Shown: piece after piece, positions 1 to 10,499 of the stretch | How the letters are laid out: each line of letters opens with the position of its first letter | Position numbering within the stretch: the stretch's first letter is position 1 | Assembly: GCA_946811185.2 (NCBI GenBank) | Contig: OX328113.1 | Location: 6,696,001 to 6,760,000, forward strand | Direction: 5' to 3' | Origin: Hippopus hippopus | Taxonomy: Eukaryota > Mollusca > Bivalvia > Cardiida > Cardiidae | Length of the DNA stretch: 64,000 nucleotides | Translations under genes and position numbers: made by a program | Notes under the pieces: generated by a model | The model's input: the letters and a program-made list of their open reading frames with translations, nothing else | Databases searched by the model: none | What the model was told of the DNA's origin: nothing

Positions 1-352
1 TGTTTTTTGACAGATCATTTTTTTTTTTAAGGAATTCTGTAAACCTGTATCTAAGGAACATTCCTGCAAAATAATAATGCTATCCAAATAGCGGTTTGGG
101 AGGAGAAGATTTTCAAAGGTTTTTTACTTTGGTTGCCGTGGCAACCAGAATTCTTCATGGAACACAATTATTTGAAGGAATTTGAAAGAGGACCTTCAAA
201 GGAACATTCCTGTGAAATTTGGTAAAAATCCAGTCAATAGTTTCTGAGGAGAAGTTTTTTAAAGAAAAAGTTTATGGACGCACGCACGGATGAACGAACG
301 GACGGACACAACGCCATGACAATAGCTCGCTGGCCTTTGGCCAGTGGAGCTA
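1..352 (+). repeat. 3' end of a dispersed molluscan-type repeat
   Basis: The stretch has phrases such as 'ggttgccgtggcaacc' and ends in a hairpin-like 'tcgctggcctttggccagtgg' block followed by 'agctaaaaa'. That ending is typical of a very common dispersed repeat of bivalve genomes (recalled, not searched). A related diverged piece lies near 43925-44080. No coding frame is visible. Confidence 0.6.
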
Positions 353-1028
353 AAAACAACTACAGATATTAACTTTGTTTTATGCCATTTATTTTCTTGA
401 TAAATTATTCATTTCTAATTAAGCAAGCATACAAAATAAATCTTTGATTCACACAACTTTGTCAATAGCACTTCGATTCAGTCAACTTTGCCCTCTGTAG
501 TGCACATTAGGGATTCTAGATAATGTTTTCTTTTTATGATATACAGCACAGATTGTGGTGGGGTTTTGGTGGTGTTTTGACAAAAAAAAACTTGATTTTT
601 TTTCTTAAATCTTTTGTGATTAATTCTAATGACTGATCAACGCATCAGATTCTAGCAAACTTATGTCCAGCTTTCATTGATACTAAAATCTTAAGCCATG
701 ATTAGCGAAACTAAAAATTTTGTGGTAAGGTTTTTGCAAAGAATTGCGAGTTTTAATGATAATATTAAACAAAGACATAAGTTTGCTGAAATATAAGGCA
801 TAGGCTGATTGAAAAAATCAAGCAAAAAAGACTGAAAAAAAGCCATTTGCCTTCTTTCAGGGTTTTCCATGACTCCCTGTTTCTTTGAATTTTGACCCCC
901 GAATCTTCAAAATGACCCCAAAAGTTCATATGTGTACCTTCTTTTCTTCATTTGAAGGGGTTCAAATGACCCCCAAATCAGAAAGTCAAGGGAAAACCCT
1001 GACTTCACATTTTGCCAAAGTTCCATTA
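353..1028. other. AT-rich stretch, no feature recognised
   Basis: No splice-compatible open frame, SINE head or inverted repeat was recognised. It lies downstream of the 4TM gene. Confidence 0.4.
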
Positions 1029-1260
1029 TTAACTCTTTACAACACAATCCCCAGGTTTCACGACTGTAAGAAAATAGCCTTCTAAAAACTTGTGGGAAAA
1101 GGAGAAAATGCTGGTAACCAGCCTTTTCTCCTTTTCCCACAAGGTTTACAACACTTTTGCAGACAATTGCCATCATTTCAGCCAAATTTAATATGTCGTC
1201 TGCAAACGCTTGAAATATGGACGAGTCAAAAACTACCCTGTTATTTGGTAAAAGAGTTAA
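1029..1260 (-). mobile_element. Family A TTAA-hairpin MITE, full length
   Basis: TTAA lies at both ends. One end reads TTAACTCTTTACaacACAATC and the other, in reverse complement, TTAACTCTTTTACCAAATAAC, which are imperfect terminal inverted repeats. The centre is a stem, gtgggaaaaggagaaaatgc against its complement around a ggtaacc loop. The flanking TTAA suggests a piggyBac- or Kolobok-type transposase acting in trans. There is no coding capacity. Confidence 0.85.
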
Positions 1261-1501
1261 TCCCTGCACTGTATCAAAACAAAAACCATTTGATTTTCCA
1301 GTCAAAGTTCAGACTTTAAGCTTCCAAATACTGTTACAAATAACATGAAGAAATAAACATTCTCTGGATCAACTCGAAAAGGATTTTAAAGAGCTGATTC
1401 CTATCAGATACCTCTGGACTAGATGCCATGTTTTTTACCATCTGAGCATCCAGGGCTGGCAAGATGCTTACATATTTCTGGAGGAACTGCACTATAAACC
1501 C

Positions 1502-1692
1502 TTAACTCTTTAGCAAATGACAAAATCCTAGACTGGTCTAAATTGAAAGCATTTCCAGATGACAATTTAAATATGGCTCACATGATGAGATTTGTCTTTG
1601 AAAGGCTAGAAAACAAGGTGGGAAATGGAAAAAATATGCTGGTTACCAGCATTTTTTCCTTTTCCAACAATCTTTTAAAGAGCTTTTAACTA
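1502..1692 (+). mobile_element. Family A copy, 3' end degraded
   Basis: The left TTAACTCTTTAGCAAATGAC end and the hairpin are present. The right end after 1690 cannot be matched. It abuts the family F element at 1723. Confidence 0.75.
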
Positions 1693-1722
1693 CAGGTTCA
1701 TTTAACCTCAGCATTGTGTGGT

Positions 1723-2165
1723 ATTACTCGAACAAATTGACATGAAACAAATGACCTCTATTACCATGAATTACACGCTTGAATTATTGTCCAAACTTAG
1801 CTTCGGCTGATGTCGTCTGCATGCAAAACTATGTGCACGTTTTTCAACTCTTTAGGAGGCTAGTAGATTTATCGTGTCGTGAAAGAATACTAAAATACCT
1901 GAAATAAACATTATTTTGTTGGTTTAAATTGGTAATACGTGGTGGGTGACATAGATCTAAGATGCACTTTCTGTGCAGTCTGATCTTGACCTATGCCATC
2001 CGCAAAAGCTTCTTTTTTTTTTTGCTATGGCACAGTAAAGGTCAAACCCGACATTTACCGCTAACAGAATTTCCAAACCGTCCAATTATACCCGATGATA
2101 TAAATATTCACTCTTTTATTATTCTTTGCATAAAGGTCAATTTCAGGTCAATTTATTCGAGTAAT
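1723..2165 (+). mobile_element. Family F 443-bp inverted-repeat element, copy 1
   Basis: It is bounded by ATTACTCGAACAAATTGAC and its complement TCAATTTATTCGAGTAAT, with T/A-rich flanks that fit a TA target. Copy 2 lies in the opposite orientation at 54345-54787 and matches along the whole length, including a tgacctttactgtgccat block and the family B-like gtgcagtctgatctt stem. There is no open frame for a transposase, so it would be moved in trans. Confidence 0.85.
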
Positions 2166-2436
2166 AAAAAGAGTTAAAGCATCTTTCATGACTAAAGTTA
2201 CCTGTGTGGTCAGTGAAGATCAAGATCATGCTACACAAAATGTGCAGTCTGGTCTTTGATCTACAATTTCCACTTTGCTGAAACAAAATAGACAAAAATT
2301 TGGTTCTTTGAAGGTTGAAAATGTCTCTTTGGGTTATTTGGCCCTCAAAGAATTTAAAAAAAAAACTTTACAATTGGACACCTAGAAAACTGGCATTACA
2401 CTATATAACATGCATGTTTGTGGATTAATTTAGCAG

Positions 2437-2460
2437 ACACACACACACACACACACACAA
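2437..2460. repeat. (CA)n microsatellite
   Basis: About ten CA dinucleotides in a row, inside a family D repeat copy. Confidence 0.9.
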
Positions 2461-2461
2461 A

Positions 2462-2700
2462 ACAACAAGACTACCACATGCTGGTGCCAATGCTCAGCTG
2501 CAAGTGCTTAATATTCAGTGAAAATTCTAAGTCGAAAAAGGGGCATAACTGTGTCAAAAACATTTTGATGGATACCTACCCCTGTTGAATGAGATCCCCC
2601 TTTGATAGTTAACACTTTTTGTAACAGAGATATTACAAATTGTCAAAGTTTTCACATGACGAGGACGCCAGGGCTATGACAATAACTTGTTGTTTTCTTC
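2462..2700 (+). repeat. Family D repeat copy
   Basis: Carries the family phrases 'ccaatgctcagctgcaa', 'gggcataactgtgtcaaaaa', 'gatagttaacact' and 'gccagggctatgacaataac'. A second copy follows at 2790-3080, so two copies lie in tandem. Confidence 0.7.
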
Positions 2701-2789
2701 CAAAACAGCCAAGCTAACTGGCATTACATTCCAAAACATACATGTTTGTGGATTAATTTGACAGACACACACTGAAAAAAAAAAAAAAA

Positions 2790-3080
2790 AAAAACGGAGC
2801 ACCACATGCAGGTGGCAATGCTCAGCTGCAGTTGTTTTTAGAAATAGATTTTCAGTAAAAATTCTGAGTTGAAAAAGGGGTATAACTGTGTCTAAAATAT
2901 TTTAATGGTTACCTGCCCCTGTTGCATGGATTCTATCCATAGTTAACAACTGATCCGAGTTTGAAGCAATTATCTTCAGTAATGTCATAGATATTATAGA
3001 ATGGCAAAGTTTTTGCACAGAGACAACGATGACCCAAACAAAGACAGAGCTATAACAATTCCTCAATGTTTTCTTCAAAC
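2790..3080 (+). repeat. Family D repeat copy
   Basis: Opens with 'ggagcaccacatgcaggtg' and continues through 'ggggtataactgtgtct' and 'atagttaacaactgatcc'. It ends in 'ttttcttcaaacacagc'. Confidence 0.75.
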
Positions 3081-3229
3081 ACAGCAAAGCTGATTCATAA
3101 CCTTACGAATACACACAAATTGACCTCTGTAGTGCTAAATATCATGCGAAAGGGACATTCCCAATCAAAAAAAAAAAAAAAAAAATACTGCAGATACTGT
3201 ACTTACACGGCTGTTTTTGTCAGAATGTC

Positions 3230-3310
3230 TGGCAAGCAAGTGGGCAGTGTAGATCTAAGATCAGACAGCACTTTCTGTGCAGTCTGATCTTGATCTACAC
3301 TGTCCTCATA
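3230..3310. repeat. Family B stem-loop fragment
   Basis: 'gtgtagatctaagatcagac' pairs with 'gtctgatcttgatctacac' around the loop agcactttctgtgca. The terminal TTAACCCTTAGG parts are not seen. Confidence 0.7.
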
Positions 3311-4225
3311 AGCAATTAAATCCTGATTCAGCACTACCAGGTTTAAGTCTTTATAAATAATCATAATATTATAATACATTACAAAAATAATGTGGAGTAT
3401 TAAATAGTCTTTGCAAAATATAAATCAATAACTGTTTTTAAGAGCAAGAGGGCCAAAATTGCCCTGAATGGATTGAACAAATAAAATGCTTAGTAATTTT
3501 AAATTGTGGTGGTCAAAATTATTGATTGCAATTAAATAAATTTAAAATTAATTTAACTGTTTAGAAAAATGTTTAAACAATTTCATCTTTTTATCATAGC
3601 TTTAGCAACTACATTGTTCAGCAGAACATTAAGGTTTAAATAAAAGGTAAAGAATAAGCATAGAAAAATTTCTGTGAAAAAATCTCAAAATCTGTCAATC
3701 TGGTTTGATAAAGAAACTTTTTTTTAATTTTTTTTACCTGACAACAAAGTTTTAGACTCATCCATTTGCAGATGACAAATACATTGGAATACAATCAATG
3801 GAATTTGTTTTTTAACAAAAGAAAAAATTCTGGGGAAAAAAAAATATTTGCTTAGCGCTATAATTTTCTCCTCTTACTCAAAATGTCTTTAAAAGTATTT
3901 TCATAGTAAAAAACAGGATTGTTAAATGGTAAAGAATATCTTTTAACCCTTTTTCAAACAACAAACTTTTCACTCTTCCATTTTTATTCCAAATTTGAAA
4001 TTGGTGAAGTGGCGTGCAATAACACTATCTCATTTGCAAACCATATTCTCCAACCATTCTTAATTTCATTCTAAGTCTAATTTAAAAGGTAACACAACTT
4101 CTGATTGATTAAACCATTCGGTTTAGCCAGTCAGAAGTTGTGTTCCTTCAAATATAGAAAATTCCTGAGAATAACACTAGGAATGTTCATAAAGATGGTT
4201 GGTGAATAACGACCCTTGTTTTCAA
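3311..4225. other. AT-rich stretch; possible 3' region of the 4TM gene
   Basis: No coding frame or inverted-repeat element is recognised. On the minus strand an AATAAA hexamer (tttatt on plus, near 3983-3988) lies about 420 bases past the 4TM stop codon and could be its polyadenylation signal. This is a guess from position only. Confidence 0.3.
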
Positions 4226-4378
4226 ACCTATCCAGACACAAAATCAAATCAGGGGAAATTTGTCCTTGATAGGGTAGAAAGCATTGTTGGAAAAGGAGAA
4301 AATGCTGGTTGCCAGCACTTTCAAAGTTTTTCAAAAGCGAATCTGCACAGGGTCATAAAATGAGCGATTGTCTGGTAA
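4226..4378 (+). mobile_element. Family A partial copy
   Basis: Recognised by 'gatagggtagaaagcattg', the stem arm 'ggaaaaggagaaaatgctgg' and 'gggtcataaaa'. The second stem arm is shortened and the left TTAA end is missing. It lies in the presumed 3' UTR of the 4TM gene. Confidence 0.6.
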
Positions 4379-4407
4379 ATAAATACTACTAATCAACAAA
4401 AAGCACT

Positions 4408-4470
4408 TTACACAATGAAATTTGATTCCGTACTGTTCACAGACTGTCTGGAACTTGAGGCAGAAGGAAC
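4408..4470 (-). CDS. 4TM gene, last coding exon (exon 7)
   Basis: On the minus strand a polypyrimidine tract and acceptor (…ttttcaaaacag) precede 20 codons and TAA. In phase 0 with the exon ending at 10916, it gives a Ser-rich cytosolic-looking tail that starts VPSASSSRQS and ends ESNFIV, then stop. The final F-I-V resembles a class II PDZ-binding tail; this is inference. If the preceding exon ended in another phase, a different open frame would be used, so the junction needs transcript support. Further exons between 10916 and 4470 cannot be excluded. Confidence 0.55.
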   Translation of the reverse strand, partial: VPSASSSRQSVNSTESNFIV

Positions 4471-4661
4471 CTGTTTTGAAAATAAATAAATGAAAAAGAA
4501 TATGATAAAATATGGCAAGATGAGCATTTTCAATATTTTTGTTTCATAAACAAGAGGGCCATGATGGCACTGTACCACTCCATAGCCTAATAAACACGGA
4601 ATGCTTTATAGAGGAAAATAAATCAACCTACCGCACTCATGATTTGTTTACTTTAACCCAC

Positions 4662-4830
4662 GGCACACAATACATCCTTTTAGGAAAAGGGATTTTGAAA
4701 ACATTTTAGAAAAGGAGAAAATGCTGGTAACCAGCATTTTCTGCTTTTCCCACAACATTATCTACCCTTTAAATGAAAGTTTCCTCTATTTAAGCCAGAC
4801 TTCATTTATCGCCTGAAATTGCTTAATAAA
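4662..4830 (-). mobile_element. Family A copy, 4TM intron
   Basis: Contains 'gggattttgaaaacatttta', the hairpin with a ggtaacc loop, and 'acattatctaccctttaaat'. Both ends are worn and no TTAA end is clear. Confidence 0.65.
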
Positions 4831-5575
4831 GGGGTAAATGCTAAACTATTCTATCTACATTTTGAAAAATCTTACAGGAGAGGTAAAAAGAATACCTTCT
4901 AATTGCTGTGAAAAGGGTCGTTACATCATCTTGTTTAGATATGTTTTGTTACTCATACACACAATTTAACACAACGTATCTGAACCAAATGATCTAATAA
5001 TGCTTTCACAGAAATGAGGTATATTCTCTCCCCGTAAAATTTTGAAAAACCCAGATGGAATAGTTTTGCATTCACCCTTGGCTTTGGATTTGGACAAGTT
5101 CAGAACTTTGTTGTTTGGTAAACACTAGATATACATATACCAAGATGAGTTTAGAAAATATGTAAGAAGTCTAGTCAGGAATCATTCCTTAAATTAAAAA
5201 TCATATTATCTTTGAACTCTGACAGTGTTTGACAAGAATGTCAAAGATTTGTAGCTGAATCTTTTGCATGAAGTTACTTTTCAACAAAATAGTACAGTCA
5301 TACACAATTTGCTTCATGTTACATAAAGGTTATCATAAGATTAACCTAAACATCCAATTTAATCATTCTGAATGAAAACTGTTCATTTACCCTTAGAAAA
5401 AAAATGAAAGTTTACAACCCTAACCATAATATATTATTACAGTGAGGTATAAGTAACAAGGTAGACAGTTCCTAACAACACAAGTCATAAAGAGAGTTAT
5501 TTCCATTTTCTATTATTTCATTTTGGTTAGATAGCTATTTATAGAAAATAAGCCAAAGCAACATATTAGTTATCT
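4831..5575. other. 4TM intron sequence, nothing recognised
   Basis: AT-rich, without a repeat or exon that I can support. Confidence 0.35.
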
Positions 5576-5768
5576 TTAACTCTTTACCAAACAACAAAAT
5601 TTTAGATTGGTCCAAATTGAAAGCATTTGCAGATGACAAACTAAATTTATGAAATTTGTCTCTGAAAGGGTAGAAAACCTTGTGGGAAAAGGAGTTACCA
5701 GCACAATGTTTTCAAAAGGTTTCTTTCACAGGGTCGTTAAAACTGGAGATTGTGTGGTAAAGGGTTAA
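5576..5768 (+). mobile_element. Family A copy with collapsed hairpin
   Basis: Both TTAA ends are intact (TTAACTCTTTACCAAACAAC and its partner), but about 35 bases of the central hairpin are lost: 'gtgggaaaaggag' runs straight into 'ttaccagcacaatg'. This is the deletion expected when a replication fork slips across a hairpin. Confidence 0.85.
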
Positions 5769-5860
5769 TATAGACTGTTATGTATTTAGAAATAATAAGC
5801 AAAATGTACTTAAGTGCACCTAAGCCATTTTTCTTGACAAATAAAACCTATATAAACAAG

Positions 5861-6092
5861 AGCACAACATGTGGGTGCCAATGCTTGGCTTCAGTTTCTT
5901 GGTTTTCTGTGAAAGTTCTAGGTTGACAAAGGGGCATAACTGTTTCAAAAATACTTTCATGTTTGTTTGCCCCCATTTTATGGGTTCCCTTTATGATAGT
6001 TAACAACTTGTCCAAGTTTTAAGTAAATATCTTCAATAACAAGAGAGGTATAATATGTCAACGGTTTTCCTGGATGACGCCATTACCTGGGC
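5861..6092 (+). repeat. Family D repeat copy
   Basis: Opens 'acaagagcacaacatgtggg', then 'ggggcataactgtttcaaa' and 'gttaacaacttgtccaag'. It runs into a family A fragment. Confidence 0.75.
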
Positions 6093-6232
6093 TACTCTTT
6101 TTTTGATAGGATAGGAAACATTGTAGGTAAAGGAAGAAATGCTCCTTAACAGCAATTTCTCCTTTTCCCACAACATTTTCATAAGCCTCCTTTGGGGTCC
6201 TTAAAACTTGGGACTGTTTGGTAATAGGTTAA
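6093..6232 (+). mobile_element. Family A partial copy
   Basis: Starts inside the family near 'gataggataggaaacattg', with diverged stem arms and the right end 'ggtaataggttaa'. Confidence 0.6.
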
Positions 6233-6309
6233 ATAAGTGCTGATGCTGCAGTACATATATAAATACATTGCAACTGGTGTTGAAGCTGGAAAGCACTAAT
6301 AGATACAAT

Positions 6310-6760
6310 TCAAGGGTACTCTGGCGAAAGGGGGTTTAATGCATCTCCCTGATGTATAAACCAAAGCAAGTCATCACTTAAGGATAAAGCTGCCTAATGG
6401 GATTCATGCAACATCGCCTTTTATTGCCAAAATTGTACAGATTCAGCTAAGACTTGGGTAGTTTTCTAATTCGTAATTGATGGATTACCCGAGTCTTAGC
6501 CGGATCTGTACGTTTTTTTGGCAATGAAAGACCATGTTACATAAATCCCATAAGGGTGCCCTATCCTTAATTCTGGATTCATAAAATTCATTTTGTCTAA
6601 CAACCAACTGAATCATGAGGAAGAATGTCCTTGGACATGTGGAATAATTAAAGAATTTGGATTGCAGAAAGTTTTAGCTAAGACAGGTCAATCTGCACTG
6701 ACTACTCAGGCTGACGTGGGTTGATACTTTTTTCAGATGCATGAAAACTCCTTTCGAAAG
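6310..6760 (+). mobile_element. Family C copy interrupted by a TTAA element
   Basis: The left part 'ggcgaaagggggtttaatgc' and the right part 'cagatgcatgaaaactcctt' are the ends of a family C foldback. The middle is split by the element at 6378-6573. Confidence 0.55.
6378..6573. mobile_element. Nested TTAA inverted-repeat element with inner hairpin
   Basis: The ends read TTAAGGATAAAGCTGCCTAA and, in reverse complement, TTAAGGATAGGGCACCCTTA. A second inner hairpin pairs 'gccaaaattgtacagattc' with 'gatctgtacgtttttttggc'. The terminal TTAA fits the target site of families A and B, but the ends are unrelated to theirs. Confidence 0.7.
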
Positions 6761-6982
6761 AGCTTAATCATAAATTTGCAGTGCTACAGAAGATAAGCCT
6801 GTTATGGTTATGCAATAATGTCAAAGCTTGCGCACAACACATTACCACCTACCATTGTAAACATTGTGGCAACAGGTTAAATTGCTCATAATGAGTAATT
6901 GCCACAATGTTTTCACTTGTATTCATGGATTTAACATTAACTCCTTACCACACAATCCAAACTTTAACCCTTATCCTGCAAA

Positions 6983-7211
6983 TTAACTCTTTCCCAAACA
7001 ACAAAATTTTAGACCGGCCCAAATTGAAAGCATTTGCAGACGACAAAATAAACGTAACTCAAACATTTAAATTTGTTTCCAGCAGGGTAGAAAACATTGT
7101 AGGAAAAGGAGAAAATGCTGGTTACCAGCATTTTCTCCTTTTCCCACAATGTTTTCAAAAGGCTTCTATCTCAGGGTCGTAAAAACCAGGGATTGTTTGG
7201 TAAAGGGTTAA
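6983..7211 (+). mobile_element. Family A full-length copy
   Basis: TTAACTCTTTCCCAAACAAC to GTTTGGTAAAGGGTTAA. The 27-base stem is near perfect and close to the family consensus, which suggests a younger insertion. Confidence 0.9.
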
Positions 7212-7350
7212 GTTAGATGACAAGGGTATTTTTTGGGGAAAGATATCTTCTTATCGGGTAGTGTAGATCCAAGATCAGACTGCACGTCTGATCCTGATCT
7301 ACACTGCCAGATAAAGGTCAGTGAGTCACACTTAGCAGCCTAAGGGTTAA
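7212..7350 (+). mobile_element. Family B copy
   Basis: The stem 'gtgtagatccaagatcagac' pairs with 'gtctgatcctgatctacac'. It then reads 'aaggtcagtgagtcacac' and 'agcctaagggttaa', ending in TTAA. It sits directly between two family A copies. Confidence 0.75.
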
Positions 7351-7548
7351 GAAGCCTAAAAGAGGACTTTTGAAAACATTGCAGAAAAAGGAGTAAATGC
7401 TCAAAATCAGCATTTTCTTCTTTTCCCACAATGTTTTCTATCGTTCCAAGAACATGGATCAGTTTTTGAGTCACATCCGTTTGATCACCAGCAACTGCTT
7501 TCTAATTGGACAGGTTTAAAATTCTGTCATGTGGAAAAGAGTTTTAGT
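7345..7548 (-). mobile_element. Family A copy, diverged
   Basis: 'gacttttgaaaacattgcag', worn stem arms, and the far end near 'gtggaaaagagttttag'. It abuts the next copy. Confidence 0.65.
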
Positions 7549-7769
7549 CTTTATCACACAGCAGAATCTTAGACTTGTATAAACTGAAAGTATTTGTAGG
7601 TGACAACTCAAATGTGGCTCAGATGATGGAATTAGCCTTTGAATGGGTAGAAAACATTGTGGGAAAAGGAGAAAATGCTGGTTACGAGCATTTTCTCCTT
7701 TTCCCACAATGTTTTCAAAAGGCTTCTGCCTATGGGTCACTGAAACTCAGGATTGTGTGGTAAAGGGTT
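7545..7769 (+). mobile_element. Family A copy
   Basis: The left end is worn (tttagtctttatcacacagc); the right end GTGTGGTAAAGGGTTAA is intact. The hairpin is perfect except for the loop (ttacga). Confidence 0.8.
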
Positions 7770-7784
7770 AATTCATTTTGATTA

Positions 7785-8802
7785 TACAGGGTGTCCGGAA
7801 AGTAAGGTAACACTTTCGTATGTCTAGCATATAGCTTTTAATTTCAGATGAAGCGATAAAAATATATATACATATACGTAAAATATGTAAGTTTTTTGTG
7901 TGATAATTATATTCAGTTTTCATTACATTACACATTTTTATACATGGTTTAAATGACGTTTTCAGTATGACGGCCTTTTAACTCTTTCATGCCGAACACG
8001 CACGATGAAATTGTAAATTGTTTTAGCACACATTCCTATATCAATCTTTATGATTTTACATTTGATATTCTTTAAAAACATGTCTTTGCTGTCTGTCGTC
8101 GGATTGTAGACCTTTGACTTTGAATAACCCCAAAGGAAGAAGTTGCATGGGTTGAGGTCAGGACTGTGCGCAGGCCATGATATTCCTTGACGATTTTACC
8201 TCCAAATATCGTTTTGATGTTACCCTATCACTGAACAAAAGAAGTCTATCACAGTGTTGGATGTGTGTGTCTAAGCACCATCCTGCATAAACCAAGTGTT
8301 TTGTATTCTAGGGGACTTCTGTTCGAGTGCAGGAACAAACTTGTTTTTCAAAAGCGATAGTTAGCATTGGGAATTAATCGTGTCATTACAGATATATGGT
8401 CCAATAACATCGTGATATGACATTGCACACCATACAGGTAGTCTTTTCACAATACAACAGTGTCTCTGTGAAATAGTATAGTTTCATCTGCCAAATAACG
8501 CATATTTTGTTTACAGACATGTCCAGACAACAGAAAGTCAGAGAACATCATTATTTACTATAATAAGGCCAATGACAAAAAGGTACCTCTGATTTAAAAT
8601 CTGTATAAAAGAGCATAATGTAATGAAAATTAAAGGAAATTTTCACACAAAAAACTTACATATTTTATTTTTACATTTACATTTACATCTTTTCATTTTT
8701 TACATCTTTACATTTATGTATATATATTTGTAATTTTTCATCTGAAATTTAAACCCATATTATAAATGTACAAAAATGTTACCTTGCTTTCCAGACACCC
8801 TG
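7785..8802 (-). mobile_element. Tc1/mariner (IS630-type) transposon relic with dead transposase
   Basis: The terminal inverted repeats CAGGGTGTCCGGAAAGTAAG and its partner (…GCTTTCCAGACACCCTG) are flanked by TA on both sides (7783-7784, 8803-8804), the Tc1/mariner target. The minus strand between about 8310 and 8110 still reads WFMQDGA, then TSNTVIDFF, WPAHSPDLNP and NFFLWGYSKSKVYN, which are the second and third catalytic-acid regions of mariner-like transposases. Several in-frame stops interrupt it (directly after QDGA, after VIG and after WR), so it is not functional. Spacing between the two acids is about 40 residues, longer than classic mariner (34). The element sits in a 4TM intron. Confidence 0.85.
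8110..8310 (-). pseudogene. Mariner-like transposase remnant
   Basis: Catalytic-core fragment of the transposase in the element at 7785-8802, recognised from QDGA and SPDLNP followed by FFLWG. At least three stop codons interrupt the frame. The N-terminal DNA-binding region was not identified. Confidence 0.8.
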
Positions 8803-8964
8803 TACTTATTTTAAATACAGGAATGTTTTCAAAGTCACCAGCTAAAAAATTTCTTTCAGTGAGTAAATAGTTAAGGCTTCCCCAAAAATGGAACCCTGTT
8901 TTGGCCAATTCTGAGTTTACCTTTGAAGCATCAAGTACAAATTGACTGATCAAGATTAGACTGA

Positions 8965-9176
8965 AAACAGTACTCTGCACAATATTCTTTCCAAGACACT
9001 GGCTGCTTTCCCACATAACAATCGTCGAAACAATGGTCAGGGGTGAAGGAGAAATGAATTCTATTGCAATGACTATCATCAATCCTTGGAAATAAATTTA
9101 CCAAGCTGGAAATCAAACCAGCAACCTCCTGTGCTCAAGTCCTGTATGCCAATGACTGAGTTACTGGGGCTCGGCA
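8965..9176 (-). mobile_element. Family E tRNA-derived SINE, 3' truncated
   Basis: On the minus strand it begins 'gccgagccccagtaactcag', with tRNA-like A and B box regions (ggtttgatttcc), and continues 'gattgatgatagtcattgc' and 'tggaaagaatattgtgca'. The usual 'ggcgttaaacaccataca' tail is missing. Confidence 0.75.
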
Positions 9177-9204
9177 AAAAAAAAACCCCTTTTTTGGGGG
9201 GTTA

Positions 9205-9475
9205 ATTAACTGATTGTATTGGAGTTTAACGCTTTTTCAACAGCTTAGATCATGGTGGCTAGTCCACCTAGGCATGTGCTTTCTAGTATTCTCCCACCAG
9301 AACTGGCACAACTTTCTTTCCAAGCCACTGACTGCTTTTCTCACATGCATCAGAGGTGAGAGGCAAATGTGAGAGGCAAACATTTGCCGGAAAGAAAGTT
9401 TGCCACAACCAGGTATTGAACCCACAACCACCAGAACAAATACCCTAACCACTGAGCTACCCAGAATTTTTGGGT
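9205..9475 (-). mobile_element. Family E tRNA-derived SINE
   Basis: The minus strand reads 'gggtagctcagtggttaggg' and 'gggttcaatacctgg' (a good B box) and ends in 'gcgttaaactccaatacaat'. The body differs in part from the copy at 8965-9176, so it may be a subfamily. An internal 'gagaggcaaa' duplication is visible near 9357-9380. Confidence 0.75.
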
Positions 9476-9837
9476 CTAAATTAAAGCAAACAGGGTAAAG
9501 ATTCAAAGAAAACCCTGAGAGAGTATCTAATTTTTCATTTGGCACCCTAAAGGTTAACTCCTCTTGGCCATTCAGCCATTTGCCAAGATGTTTTCAAATT
9601 TCCCTATAAATTTACAGGTGTATAAAGATGTGCTTGCATCTTAGAAAGAGCTAATTTACCGCATCATACTTCCATGTATGTACTGTTGTTTCCATTCAGC
9701 TGAAAATATTACATAAATAACAACCCTTATCTCTCTACCAGGAAATAATTTTTTTTTTTAGACTTGTCTCCTTTAAACATATTTATTTTACATCGATTGA
9801 GAAATAAGTTCTTACAACTTAAACTAATCTCTCTTGA

Positions 9838-9985
9838 TTCTGCTTCCTGGGAACTACACCAGTACTTGCGCCGAATGTGTGGGCCAATGAAAAATCCCAA
9901 AGTTGACAACTGCTCCCGGGTATCGAACTCGGGACCTGAAGGTTATGAGGCCGAAGCTCTACCTCACAACCACGGACACCACTCT
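9838..9985 (-). mobile_element. tRNA-like SINE head, fragment
   Basis: The minus strand reads 'ggttgtgaggtagagcttc' and 'ggtcccgagttcgataccc', resembling tRNA A and B boxes. It lacks the family E body. Confidence 0.55.
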
Positions 9986-10020
9986 CTTGTCTCCCTCGAT
10001 ACCAATATGAAGATGATGAA

Positions 10021-10236
10021 TTAACCCTTACATAACCTTTCACAACTACAGTTGCCTTTTGTGGCCAGTGTAGATTAAGATCAGACTGCACAAAATGTGC
10101 AATCTGACCTTAGATCTACACTGTGCACTTTGCTGAAACGCTACAGACAAAGGCATACATGAAATTGAAAAAAACCCGTGTCTTATTCCAGGACTAAAAA
10201 TGCATGTTCATTTTATTCGATGCTCTAAGGGTTAGA
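10021..10236 (+). mobile_element. Family B copy, near full length
   Basis: Starts TTAACCCTTACATAACC and has the stem 'gtgtagattaagatcagac' against 'gatctacac' with loop cacaaaatgtg. It ends 'gctctaagggttag'. Confidence 0.75.
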
Positions 10237-10499
10237 CGTGGCTAAAATGACAGGATTTACCACTGAAATGCCAGTGAAACATTGTGGGTAAAGAAAATGA
10301 TGTTTTTCAGCTTTTTCTCCAAATGCAAAAATGTTTCATGGACATATCCTTCCCCTCCTTCTTCAATGTTTTCTAGCCCATCATCTTAGCCATACTTGGC
10401 CTCTCACCTGCAAATTCTTTCAATATAAATAAGTCTACAATATTTGTCTATGGTAATTTACATGCTTTAGTCTTTGTGGCTTTTAATCTGAGTCATGTA

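Noticed and set aside
3066..3287. 73-residue open frame with a poly-lysine run
   Set aside because: Made of a family D end, an A run and a family B stem; not a gene.
6907..7182. Open frame with …VENIVGKGENAGYQHFLLF…, repeated in many places (23091, 25653, 28724, 29099, 31258, 60587)
   Set aside because: The peptide is simply the family A hairpin read in one frame. It recurs with the element, has no start or splice context, and appears in both orientations.
9237..9545. 102-residue minus-strand frame
   Set aside because: Lies in a SINE copy; the similar wording of other SINE frames shows that it is repeat-derived.
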